A stretch of DNA of 8,611 nt, taken from contig JAEEQO010000130.1 of NCBI GenBank assembly GCA_016285335.1, positions 1 to 8,611 on the forward strand. The letters are read 5' to 3'. Shown piece after piece: positions 1 to 6,322 of the stretch. How positions within the stretch are numbered: the stretch's first letter is position 1; the number at the start of each line of letters is the position of its first letter. The translations under genes were made by a program, and so were the position numbers. The DNA is from Victivallales bacterium (GTDB lineage Bacteria > Verrucomicrobiota > Lentisphaeria > Victivallales > UBA1829). The notes under the pieces were generated by a model. It searched no databases, was not told the origin of the DNA, and worked only from the letters and a program-made list of their open reading frames with translations.

Positions 1-1
1 C

Positions 2-208
2 AAGGCGCTTGAAGACGCCGGCATCGAATGCTCCGAAGCCAAGCTCACCCGCAAGCCGGAGAATACCGTCGGCATCAACGACCTCGGCAAGGCGCAGCAG
101 GTCCTCCGCCTCGTCGAACGCCTCGAAGAGCTCGACGACGTCCAGGCCGTCTACTCCAACGAAAACATCGCCAGCGAAGTCCTCGACGAGATCGACGCCC
201 AGGGCTGA
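2..208 (+). CDS. yebC: YebC/PmpR family regulator, C-terminal 68 residues (5' end outside window)
   Basis: This is the 3' end of a YebC/PmpR family gene, read in frame from base 2 to a TGA at 206-208. The visible part is the family's last domain. It has an ALEDAGIE segment, a P-x-N-x-V motif, then K-A-Q-Q-V-L-R-L-V-E-R-L-E-E-L-D-D-V-Q-x-V-Y-S-N, which is the hallmark YebC C-terminus, and it ends after an acidic tail. Family members are about 240-250 residues, are cytoplasmic, and have been described both as transcriptional regulators and as factors that help ribosomes through proline-rich stretches; which role applies here cannot be seen. The stop lies 33 bases before ruvC on the same strand, matching the very common yebC-ruvC order in bacteria. 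The start and first two domains lie upstream of the window. Confidence 0.93.
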   Translation, partial: KALEDAGIECSEAKLTRKPENTVGINDLGKAQQVLRLVERLEELDDVQAVYSNENIASEVLDEIDAQG

Positions 209-241
209 CCTGCCTTTTCACCCCGCACGGAGGGTGTCAGG

Positions 242-754
242 ATGATCATCATCGGCATCGACACCGCCATCCGCAAGACCGGATACGGCGTGATCGACAT
301 GCGGACCGGCGGTTCCATCCGGATTCTGGACTGCGGCCTGATCCGCAACGCGCCCTCCCTGCCCCACAGCGAATGTCTCAGGCGTCTCGCCGGAGGCATT
401 CGCGAACTTGTTTCAAGCTTCCACCCCGAAGCCGCCTCCATCGAGTCGGCGTTCGTCTCGCGGAACGTCAAGACGGCAATGATCCTGAGCCTCGCGCGCG
501 GCGCGGTCATCACCGCGCTCGCCGAATGCTCCGTCCCCGTCTTCGAGTATTCCCCGAAGAGCGCGAAACGCGCCGCGACCGGCCTCGGCGAAGCGGACAA
601 AAGCCAGGTCGCCGCGATCATGGCGAACCTCGGCGGCCTCGACATCTCGCAAATCCCGGACGACGCCACGGACGCTCTCGCGCTGGCCTACTGCCACGGC
701 AACCTGGTCCTGCGCGCGGGAAACGGCGTCGTCAAACAACCTCAACCGATCTGA
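242..754 (+). CDS. ruvC: Crossover junction endodeoxyribonuclease RuvC
   Basis: RuvC is the Holliday-junction resolvase. It acts as a dimer, cuts symmetrically across four-way junctions during recombinational repair, and normally works with the RuvAB branch-migration motor. The 170-residue length fits the family (about 160-175). The four metal-binding acids are all present: D7 in the first strand (GID then TGYG at 13-16), E68 in the IES segment, and D141 and D144 in the PDDATDALALAYCH motif at 139-152. The ATG at 242 is preceded by GGAGGG at 229-234, seven bases away, and puts D7 at the expected position. One oddity is that the usual D-P-G after the catalytic aspartate reads D-T-A here. yebC lies just upstream. 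The expected partners ruvA and ruvB are not in the window; psd follows after 19 bases, probably on the same transcript. Confidence 0.96.
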   Translation: MIIIGIDTAIRKTGYGVIDMRTGGSIRILDCGLIRNAPSLPHSECLRRLAGGIRELVSSFHPEAASIESAFVSRNVKTAMILSLARGAVITALAECSVPVFEYSPKSAKRAATGLGEADKSQVAAIMANLGGLDISQIPDDATDALALAYCHGNLVLRAGNGVVKQPQPI

Positions 755-773
755 TCCAGCGGAAGGGCTCCAC

Positions 774-1541
774 ATGATTCTTACAAAATACGGTAAAAAA
801 GAATGGGGACTGGCGCTCGCAGTCTTCTTCGCCATCTTCGTGATCTGCGCCGCGGCGGTGTTTCTCGGGCTTCCGCCCTGCATCGCCGGAACGGTCACGG
901 GCGTCGCCGCGCTCGCATGTTTCGCCGCCTGCGCGTTCTTCCGCGATCCGCCCCGGAAGATCGCTGCCGACCCGTCCGCCATCGTGTCGCCCGCCGACGG
1001 CGTCATCAAGGACGTCGAGCTCATCAAATCCGAAACGCTTGAATGCGACGAGCTCCGCCGCCTCTTCCACGACAAGGACATCCTCCGCATCGGCATCTTC
1101 CTCTCCGTCTTCAACGTGCACCTGAACCGCGCCCCGTGGGAAATGAAGGTCGAATTCAAGGTCTACAAGCCGGGCAAGTACCTCGACGCCCGCGACCCGG
1201 ACGCCGGAAAGGTCAACGAATCCATGCTCCTCGGCGGCACCTGCCCGTTCGAGGGGGAGACGTTCCCCATCGCCGTCCGCCAGGTCTCCGGCGCGATCGC
1301 CCGCCGCATCGTCTGCCCGGTCAACCCCGGCGAGACCTATGCCAGAGGCCAGATCTACGGCATGATCAAGTTCGGTTCCCGCACGGAACTCTACATCCCC
1401 GCCGGAATGGGCATCGACGTGGCAGTGAACGTGGGCGAATCCGTCCGCGCCGGATCCTCCATCCTCGCGTTCGTCCGCCCCGAGGCGAAGGCAAAACTTC
1501 ATGCGCTGGCCGAAGACGCCGCCGCAAAGGAGCTGCAATGA
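774..1541 (+). CDS. psd: Phosphatidylserine decarboxylase proenzyme, short (PSD-A-like) form
   Basis: This is a pyruvoyl-dependent enzyme of the inner membrane that decarboxylates phosphatidylserine to phosphatidylethanolamine. The 255-residue proenzyme starts with two hydrophobic segments (about 12-31 and 36-55), followed by the conserved FFRDPPR (55-61). D75 of the PADG motif and H116 of NVHLNR are the expected partners in self-cleavage. The cleavage site is G201-S202 in IKFGSRTELYIP (198-209). Cutting there would leave a beta chain of about 201 residues and an alpha chain of about 54 residues carrying the pyruvoyl group made from S202. An Ala/Glu/Lys-rich tail follows about residue 238. 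The ATG has GGAAGGG at 761-767 upstream. The TGA overlaps the start of pssA, the enzyme that makes its substrate, as ATGA, which implies translational coupling. Confidence 0.96.
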   Translation: MILTKYGKKEWGLALAVFFAIFVICAAAVFLGLPPCIAGTVTGVAALACFAACAFFRDPPRKIAADPSAIVSPADGVIKDVELIKSETLECDELRRLFHDKDILRIGIFLSVFNVHLNRAPWEMKVEFKVYKPGKYLDARDPDAGKVNESMLLGGTCPFEGETFPIAVRQVSGAIARRIVCPVNPGETYARGQIYGMIKFGSRTELYIPAGMGIDVAVNVGESVRAGSSILAFVRPEAKAKLHALAEDAAAKELQ

Positions 1542-2449
1542 GCGACGGAAACGGACAAGCTCCCGCCCCGCCCCGCCGGGATCGCCTGCTGCGCTGGCTG
1601 AGATTCATTCCGAACAGCCTCACGCTCTGCAATTCCCTCTGCGGGTACGCCGCCATCCTCGTCACGCTTCAGGCGTACAAGAACGTCGGCGACCAGCGCG
1701 CCATGGCGACGATCTTCGCCTGGAGCGCCGGGCTCATCCTCTTCGCGATGGTCTTCGACATGTTCGACGGCTTCACCGCGCGCCTCCTGCACACGTCCAG
1801 CCTCCACGGCATCCAGATGGACTCCCTCGCCGACATGACCACGTTCGGCGTCGCCCCCGCCACGCTCGTCGCCGTCATGGCGCACAACATGCGCCACATC
1901 GAACGCGCCGGCGAATTCGTCCCCATCTGCATGCTCTGCGGCATCTACCTCGGCTGCGCCGCGCTCCGCCTCGCCACATACAACGTCCATGCCATGTACG
2001 AGAAGAAAAGCAGCGACGTCTTCACCGGCCTCCCCTCGCCCGGAGCCGCCGCCGCCCTCTGCACCATCATCCTCTTCGCCGCCACGGAGAAAGGCAGCAA
2101 CACCCTCCGCGAATACTTCCGCTATCTGCCGACCTACGCGATGGCGCTCGGGTTTCTGATGGTCAGCCAGGTCCCATACCCCCATTTCGGCAAGTTCCTG
2201 GCATCCGCCCCGCACAACAAGAAGCGCGCCATGTTCGTCGTCTTCCTGCTTCTCGTCTGGCTCGTTTCCTCGTTCCTCGTGAACCCGTTCCTGTTCCCGT
2301 TCCTCATGGTAAACATTTACGTCTTCTGGGGCCTGATCGCCTATTTCGCGCTCAAAATGGGATTCGTGAAGCATACGCATCCGCTCATCCCGGGGCTTCC
2401 GCCCGGACACGAGCCGGACACCCCCGAGGAAGGAGACCCGAAGCCATGA
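1538..2449 (+). CDS. pssA: CDP-diacylglycerol--serine O-phosphatidyltransferase
   Basis: PssA is an integral membrane enzyme that transfers phosphatidyl from CDP-diacylglycerol to L-serine, making phosphatidylserine for Psd. The CDP-alcohol phosphotransferase signature is complete at residues 74-99: D74, D77-G78, A81-R82, G91, D95 and D99 with the exact family spacing, so all four metal/substrate aspartates are present. Several hydrophobic helices follow, with a strongly hydrophobic C-terminal block (about residues 230-270). The 303-residue length is at the long end for the Bacillus/PssA type, with a charged, proline-rich tail. I chose the ATG at 1538 because AAAGGAG lies at 1526-1532 and it overlaps the psd stop by 4 bases (ATGA). 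The frame stays open further upstream, but that part reads as arginine/proline-rich shadow of psd. The gene's own stop again overlaps the next start. Confidence 0.95.
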   Translation: MSDGNGQAPAPPRRDRLLRWLRFIPNSLTLCNSLCGYAAILVTLQAYKNVGDQRAMATIFAWSAGLILFAMVFDMFDGFTARLLHTSSLHGIQMDSLADMTTFGVAPATLVAVMAHNMRHIERAGEFVPICMLCGIYLGCAALRLATYNVHAMYEKKSSDVFTGLPSPGAAAALCTIILFAATEKGSNTLREYFRYLPTYAMALGFLMVSQVPYPHFGKFLASAPHNKKRAMFVVFLLLVWLVSSFLVNPFLFPFLMVNIYVFWGLIAYFALKMGFVKHTHPLIPGLPPGHEPDTPEEGDPKP

Positions 2450-3417
2450 ACATTCTCATCACGGGCGGCGCGGGCTTCATCGGGTCGCACCTCGCGGAAT
2501 CCTGGCTCCGAGACGGACACAGCGTCTCCGTCATCGACGACCTCTCCACCGGCTCGCTCGACAACCTGAAACGCCTTCCGCATCAGGATCGCATTGAGTT
2601 TGTGAAGGGCGACGTCATCACCTCGCGCGCCCTGCCCGGACTGGTGAAGAAGGCCGACATCATTTACCATCTGGCCGCGGCGGTCGGCGTGGAGCTCGTT
2701 GTCCACGACCCCATCCGCACGATCGAGACCAACATCTCCGGCACAAGCCGCATCCTGAAGCTCGCGGACAAATCCGGCGGCAAACGCATCTTCGTCGCAT
2801 CCACCAGCGAAGTCTACGGCAAATCCGCCTCTGTGCCGTTCAACGAGACCGACGACCTCATCATCGGTCCCTCCACGCACTCCCGCTGGAGCTACGCCTG
2901 CAGCAAGCTCATCGACGAGTTCCTGCTCATGGCGTACCACAAATCGAAAAATCTCCCCGGCACCGTCACGCGCTTTTTCAATACGGTCGGCCCGCGCCAG
3001 ACCGGACGCTACGGCATGGTCATCCCGCGCTTCGTTTCCGCCGCGCTTCAGGGCAAGCCGCTCCGTGTTTTCGGCACCGGCGAACAGACCCGCTGTTTCT
3101 GCCATGTGGCGGACACGGTCCGCGCGCTCCGTCTGCTCCCGGACTGCGAGGCGTCGTTCGGACAGATCCTGAACATCGGCAGCACGAACCGCATTACGAT
3201 CCGCCAGCTCGCCGAAACGGTCATCGAACAGCTTCACAGCACCTCGGGGATCGAGGTCGTCTCCTACGACAAGGCGTATGAAGCCGGATTCGAGGACATG
3301 CTCCACCGCGCTCCCGACTGCGCGAAGATCGGCCGCCTCTGCGGCTGGAAAGCCGAGCTCCCCCTCGACCGCATCATCTCCGACGTCGCAGACAACTTCC
3401 GCGCGACCGGGATCTGA
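2446..3417 (+). CDS. NAD-dependent epimerase/dehydratase (extended SDR, nucleotide-sugar enzyme)
   Basis: This is an extended short-chain dehydrogenase/reductase that very likely acts on a nucleotide-activated sugar in the cytoplasm. The 323 residues begin with the Rossmann NAD-binding motif TGGAGFIGSH (6-15), and D31/D32 end the second strand and would bind the NAD ribose. HLAAAVGVELVVHDP (75-89) follows. The catalytic set is S121 in STSEVYG, with Y150 and K154 in WSYACSK. NTVGPRQTGRYGMVIPRF is a substrate-side motif typical of UDP-glucuronate decarboxylase-like and UDP-sugar epimerase-like relatives. The exact reaction (4-epimerisation, decarboxylation or dehydration) cannot be decided from sequence alone. 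The ATG at 2446 overlaps the pssA stop by 4 bases and has AAGGAG at 2430-2435. Its place behind pssA suggests an envelope role such as glycolipid or surface polysaccharide supply; that is inference. Confidence 0.9.
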   Translation: MNILITGGAGFIGSHLAESWLRDGHSVSVIDDLSTGSLDNLKRLPHQDRIEFVKGDVITSRALPGLVKKADIIYHLAAAVGVELVVHDPIRTIETNISGTSRILKLADKSGGKRIFVASTSEVYGKSASVPFNETDDLIIGPSTHSRWSYACSKLIDEFLLMAYHKSKNLPGTVTRFFNTVGPRQTGRYGMVIPRFVSAALQGKPLRVFGTGEQTRCFCHVADTVRALRLLPDCEASFGQILNIGSTNRITIRQLAETVIEQLHSTSGIEVVSYDKAYEAGFEDMLHRAPDCAKIGRLCGWKAELPLDRIISDVADNFRATGI

Positions 3418-3447
3418 CCTTCCCTTATCCGACTGATAATAAGTTCC

Positions 3448-3471
3448 ATAGGTCTTATACGACCTATTATT
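3448..3471 (+). terminator. Hairpin terminator after the epimerase gene, possibly bidirectional
   Basis: A perfect 7-bp stem, ATAGGTC (3448-3454) and GACCTAT (3461-3467), encloses the loop TTATAC. It is followed on the plus strand by TATTTT. It lies 30 bases after the epimerase stop and 9 bases beyond the stop of the convergent permease gene, so it could serve both. The tail on the minus-strand side is less T-rich. The stem is AT-containing and moderate in strength, so efficiency is uncertain. Confidence 0.5.
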
Positions 3472-3476
3472 TTCCG

Positions 3477-4520
3477 TTACACTCTCGACTCGAAGCCGAT
3501 GCGCGGGTCGGCGATCACGTACAGGATGTCCGACAGCAGGATGCCGGCGAGCGTCAGGAACCCGCTGAACGCGAAGAGCGCCATCATCAGCGGGATGTCG
3601 CGGCTGCTGAGCGCGAGCATGGAAAGCGCGCCCATGCCGGGGATGTTGAAGATGTATTCCACGAGGATGCTGCCGGACACCAGCCCGGGCAGGATGCCCG
3701 CGAACAGCGTGATCATGATAATGAGCGCATTGCGGAACGCGTGGACGTAGATGACCTCCTTTTCCGGCAGGCCTTTCGCCCGCGCGGTGCGGATGTATTC
3801 CTGCCGGATCACGTCCAGCATCCCGGCGCGCGTGAACCGCGCGATGCCGGCGAACGACGCGTAGCTGAGGCAGAAGACGGGCAGGACGTAGTGGAGCGAA
3901 GTCACCCACATGATCCGCCACGAGCTCATCCCCTGCGTGATGTCGGGCGTGAGGCCCTTCAGCGGGAAGATCGGCGCGAGGCCGCCCACGCAGAGCGTCG
4001 CCTGAAGCAGCAGCGCCACGGAGATCGCCGGGAGCGAGTACAGGAAGAACAGAAACAGCGTGGTGGTCTTGTCGAACGCCGTGTCGTGCCGCACGGCGGT
4101 CTGGATGCCGATGGGGATGGACAGGATGTACGTGATGAGGATCGCGAAGAGATTCAGCCGGATCGTGATGGGCAGGCGGTCCAGGATGAGCTCGGTCACG
4201 GGCCGCCCCTTGTCGACCGCCACGGACGAGCCCAGGTCGCCCCGGAACGCGTCCTTCATCCACAGCGCGAACCCGACGATGATCGGCTTGTCGAGGTGGA
4301 GTTTCTGCTCGATGATCTTGTTTCTCCCCAGGTCGGTCTTGTCGCTCGACATGCTGCCCGCGGCGTTCTTGCCGCCGCCCTCGGCGGAGAGGAACGTGCT
4401 TTTGGACGGGTCGCCGGGGGCGAGGCGCATCAGGGCGTAGCTCGCCAGCAGGATCACGAAGAGCGTGAAGATGCCGAGGCCGAGGCGTTTGACCAGATAA
4501 GTCCAGAATTGTCCCTTCAT
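3477..4520 (-). CDS. ABC transporter permease, OppB/DppB family (solitary)
   Basis: This is an inner-membrane permease subunit of a binding-protein-dependent ABC importer of the peptide/nickel class. Of 347 residues, the first helix (about 12-32) ends in the family motif LMRLAPGDP (30-38). A long outer segment (39-115) contains FRGDLGSS (92-99), typical of OppB/DppB. Further helices run at roughly 119-140, 153-175, 205-225, 264-287 and 311-336. The EAA loop that docks to the ATPase is EYIRTARAKGLPEKEV (241-256), followed by FRNAL (262-266). It ends with the family's YVIADPRIGF. A Gly/Ser-rich stretch (47-60) after helix 1 is an extra compared with the shortest members. The ATG at 4520 has AAAGGA 11 bases upstream. 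No second permease, ATPase or binding-protein gene adjoins it, so substrate and partners are unknown. Confidence 0.93.
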   Translation of the reverse strand: MKGQFWTYLVKRLGLGIFTLFVILLASYALMRLAPGDPSKSTFLSAEGGGKNAAGSMSSDKTDLGRNKIIEQKLHLDKPIIVGFALWMKDAFRGDLGSSVAVDKGRPVTELILDRLPITIRLNLFAILITYILSIPIGIQTAVRHDTAFDKTTTLFLFFLYSLPAISVALLLQATLCVGGLAPIFPLKGLTPDITQGMSSWRIMWVTSLHYVLPVFCLSYASFAGIARFTRAGMLDVIRQEYIRTARAKGLPEKEVIYVHAFRNALIIMITLFAGILPGLVSGSILVEYIFNIPGMGALSMLALSSRDIPLMMALFAFSGFLTLAGILLSDILYVIADPRIGFESRV

Positions 4521-4578
4521 GCGGGCGGGGGTCCTTTCCGCGGATGCGCGTAGAAAATGAGTGATGAAGTATCAAATC

Positions 4579-4607
4579 AATTTACCCCCTTTTTCCCGAG
4601 ATTGCAA
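4579..4607 (-). promoter_or_regulatory. Sigma70-like promoter for the ABC permease gene
   Basis: On the minus strand the sequence reads TTGCAA (4607-4602), a 17-base spacer, then TAAATT (4584-4579), close to the -35/-10 consensus with ideal spacing. Transcription would start near 4572, giving a leader of about 50 bases before the ATG at 4520. A run of eight T on this strand (4626-4619) falls at about -47 to -54, where an UP element would sit. This is a sequence match only. Confidence 0.55.
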
Positions 4608-4657
4608 ATCGCCGCCCGAAAAAAAAGCGCAAATCGGGCACTTTTCCGCTTTTCCGC

Positions 4658-4685
4658 TTGATTTTCCCTGCCGCGGATGTATTGT
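4658..4685 (+). promoter_or_regulatory. Possible promoter for the small membrane protein
   Basis: TTGATT (4658-4663), a 16-base spacer and TATTGT (4680-4685) make a passable sigma70-like promoter pointing toward the ATG at 4728, with a predicted start near 4692. An alternative pair, TTGTAT (4683-4688) and TATTTT (4705-4710), overlaps it. Either would place the upstream ATG at 4677 outside the transcript, supporting the later start. The region is AT-rich compared with the flanking genes. Confidence 0.3.
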
Positions 4686-4727
4686 ATTTTTTATCGTTTA
4701 CCCGTATTTTGGTACAGGCTCCCGGCA

Positions 4728-5105
4728 ATGAAGGTTCTCGTTCTGCTTGCTTCCACATTCTTTTTTCTGGCGTTCCTTTTTCTGGACCTCTCGCATGAGT
4801 TCCTGAAAAAACAGATCCGCCGCATCTGCGCGAAAAAGCTGGACGACCCCAACCCGCGCGAGCTCGATTACCCATTTTTCAAGCTCACCGGATCGGCTTC
4901 GATCTACGCGCCGTGGCGCCGGTTCAGCCGCATGGAAACGCAGATCGCGGACCGCGACGACTTCGTCCGGCAGACCGCGCCGGCGCTGTTCGATAGATTC
5001 ATCTTTCAGGAACGCATCCTGCGGCTGATGTTCGGCGCATCGTTTTTCGTGCTGGCGCTGGACGCGCTCACGGTCGCCGTGTACGTGATCCGGCACTGGC
5101 GCTGA
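4728..5105 (+). CDS. Hypothetical small membrane protein with two predicted helices
   Basis: I do not recognise this family. From the ATG at 4728 the protein has 125 residues. A strongly hydrophobic segment (2-20, Phe/Leu-rich) is followed by a basic stretch (27-37, KKQIRRICAKK). A soluble middle (38-98) is rich in Arg, Asp and Phe and contains DDPNPRELDYPFFKLTG (39-55). A second hydrophobic segment (about 100-121) precedes a basic end. This helix-loop-helix layout and the G/C-rich third codon positions argue that it is real, even though the opposite strand is also open. An ATG at 4677 would add 17 residues (MYCIFYRLP...). I prefer 4728 because the hydrophobic segment then begins at the N-terminus and the promoter candidates lie between the two ATGs. 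Neither start has a clear Shine-Dalgarno sequence. The gene is convergent with rlmI. Confidence 0.62.
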   Translation: MKVLVLLASTFFFLAFLFLDLSHEFLKKQIRRICAKKLDDPNPRELDYPFFKLTGSASIYAPWRRFSRMETQIADRDDFVRQTAPALFDRFIFQERILRLMFGASFFVLALDALTVAVYVIRHWR

Positions 5106-5118
5106 ACTTTTTCAGCGC
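5099..5118. terminator. 8-bp-stem hairpin between convergent genes, overlapping a stop codon
   Basis: GCGCTGAA (5099-5106) pairs perfectly with TTCAGCGC (5111-5118) around a CTTT tetraloop. The TGA of the small membrane-protein gene (5103-5105) lies inside the left arm, and the rlmI stop is 6 bases beyond the right arm. Its position between two gene ends and its symmetry suggest a compact shared terminator. Neither strand has a real T-run after the stem, so it may stabilise 3' ends or stall polymerase rather than act as a classical intrinsic terminator. Confidence 0.4.
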
Positions 5119-5123
5119 ACTTC

Positions 5124-6311
5124 TCAAACCGGCGCGGCGAGCTGAAGCCCTTTGAGGTAGCGTCCCTCGGGGAACGAGGTCAGGACCGGGTGGTCCGGCC
5201 CCTGGGAGAGCCAGCGGACCGTGCGGAGCGGACGTCCGGCGTCGGACGCCGCGGAATCCACGATCTTCGCGAACAGCGCGTCGTCGATCGCGCCCGAGCA
5301 CGAGAACGTGAACAGCTGTCCGCCGGGATTCAGGAGCTTCACGGCCAGCAGGTTGATGTCCTTGTAGGCGCGGGCGGCGCGTTCGCGCTGCGCCATGGTC
5401 TCGGCGAATTTCGGCGGATCGAGCACGATCAGGTCGAAACTCTTCCGCGCGTCGCGGCAGCTCCGCAGAAACTGGAACACGTCCGCCTCTTTCGTTTCGA
5501 ACGCCTCCGGGGAAAAACCGTTCAGCGCGGCAAGCTCGCGGGCGTGTTCGAGCGCTAGCTCCGAGGAATCCACGTTCAGCACGTGCTTCGCGCCGCCTTT
5601 CAGCGCGGCTAGCCCGAACCCGCCCGTGTAGGAAAAACAGTTCAGCACGCGTTCCGCTCCGGCGGCGCATTCCGCCACCAGACGGCGGTTGTCGCGCTGG
5701 TCGAGGTAGAAGCCGGTCTTGTGGCCCGCCTTGTAGTCGAGGCGGAAACGGATGCCGTTCTCCGCGAACTCCGGCGCGTCCGGCAGCTGCTCCCCGGCGA
5801 GATGCCCCGTGCGCGGCGGCAGGCCGTCTTTCGTGCGGCTGTCGACGTCGGACCGCTCGTACACGCCCTTCGCGTAATCCAGCAGGAGATTTCCGATCAG
5901 TTCGCGGTGGCGTTCCATCCCCGCGCCCGTGATCTGGCAGACGGCGTACTCCCCGTAAACATCGGCGATCAGCCCCGGCAGGCCGTCGGATTCCGCGCAG
6001 ACCAGCCGGAATGCGTCCGGCAGGGCTCCGTGAAAAACGGTCCTGCGGAGCGCAAATGCCGAAGCAAGACGCCTGCGGAAAAACGCCTCGTCGACCATCT
6101 CTGATTCCTCGAAATTCCAGAGTTTCACCGGGATATGCGACGCCGCGGCGTATGCTCCGCGCGCCAGGAAATCGCCCCGCGCGCTGCGGACTTCGACCGT
6201 CTCGCCGGGCCCGGGATTCCCCGTGACCTCGCGGATCGCGCCGGAGAAGATCCACGGATGACGCCGCAGCACGGATCTTTCGCGGCCTTCTTTCAGGATG
6301 ACGGTGTTCAA
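5124..6311 (-). CDS. rlmI: 23S rRNA (cytosine-C5) methyltransferase, RlmI family
   Basis: This is a SAM-dependent cytoplasmic RNA methyltransferase; the E. coli family member makes m5C1962 in 23S rRNA. The 395 residues match RlmI (about 396). The N-terminal PUA domain (1-75) has KEGRERSVLRRHPWIFSGAI (7-26). A middle domain with ESDGLPGLIADVYGEY (107-122) follows. The Rossmann methyltransferase domain begins at GHKTGFYLDQRDNRR (196-210), with the SAM loop at NCFSYTGGFGLAA (224-236), acidic D248, DPPKF (298-302) and the catalytic cysteine C338 in TFSCSG. HPVLTSFPEGRYLKG (374-388) closes the fold. The start codon is TTG (bases 6311-6309). GGAGG lies 6 bases upstream, and the next in-frame Met, at residue 72, would remove the whole PUA domain. 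fabH lies upstream on the same strand but behind a terminator, so rlmI probably has its own weak promoter. A close paralogue target cannot be excluded. Confidence 0.92.
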   Translation of the reverse strand: MNTVILKEGRERSVLRRHPWIFSGAIREVTGNPGPGETVEVRSARGDFLARGAYAAASHIPVKLWNFEESEMVDEAFFRRRLASAFALRRTVFHGALPDAFRLVCAESDGLPGLIADVYGEYAVCQITGAGMERHRELIGNLLLDYAKGVYERSDVDSRTKDGLPPRTGHLAGEQLPDAPEFAENGIRFRLDYKAGHKTGFYLDQRDNRRLVAECAAGAERVLNCFSYTGGFGLAALKGGAKHVLNVDSSELALEHARELAALNGFSPEAFETKEADVFQFLRSCRDARKSFDLIVLDPPKFAETMAQRERAARAYKDINLLAVKLLNPGGQLFTFSCSGAIDDALFAKIVDSAASDAGRPLRTVRWLSQGPDHPVLTSFPEGRYLKGLQLAAPV

Positions 6312-6317
6312 ATGGAG

Positions 6318-6322
6318 CCTCC
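6318..6322 (-). promoter_or_regulatory. Shine-Dalgarno site that fixes the TTG start of rlmI
   Basis: On the minus strand GGAGG (6322-6318) is followed by six bases (CTCCAT) and then TTGAACACC. The full-strength site at good spacing supports TTG at 6311 as the real start. No upstream ATG in this frame fits. Confidence 0.7.

Noticed and set aside
1043..1537. An N-terminal extension of pssA
   Set aside because: This stretch is out-of-frame psd sequence (Arg/Pro/His-rich). The ATG at 1538 has a good ribosome binding site and the coupled ATGA overlap.
732..1538. A 268-codon minus-strand open frame opposite psd
   Set aside because: It is the mirror of the psd coding frame, low in complexity, and covered by a gene with an intact catalytic Asp, His and Gly-Ser cleavage site.
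2341..4575. A 744-codon minus-strand open frame spanning the epimerase and permease
   Set aside because: Its product is Arg/His/Pro-rich and then Asp/Val/Ala-rich, with no domain. It is antisense to the epimerase and out of frame with the permease, both of which have full motif sets.
4538..4679. CCGCGGATG present at 4538-4546 and 4671-4679 as a possible attachment or insertion duplication
   Set aside because: A 9-base GC-rich match in GC-rich DNA is expected by chance, and no mobile-element gene lies between the copies.
4677..4727. The earlier ATG for the small membrane protein
   Set aside because: It has no ribosome binding site, overlaps the candidate promoter, and adds a short aromatic stretch before the natural hydrophobic N-terminus. 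It is not fully excluded.
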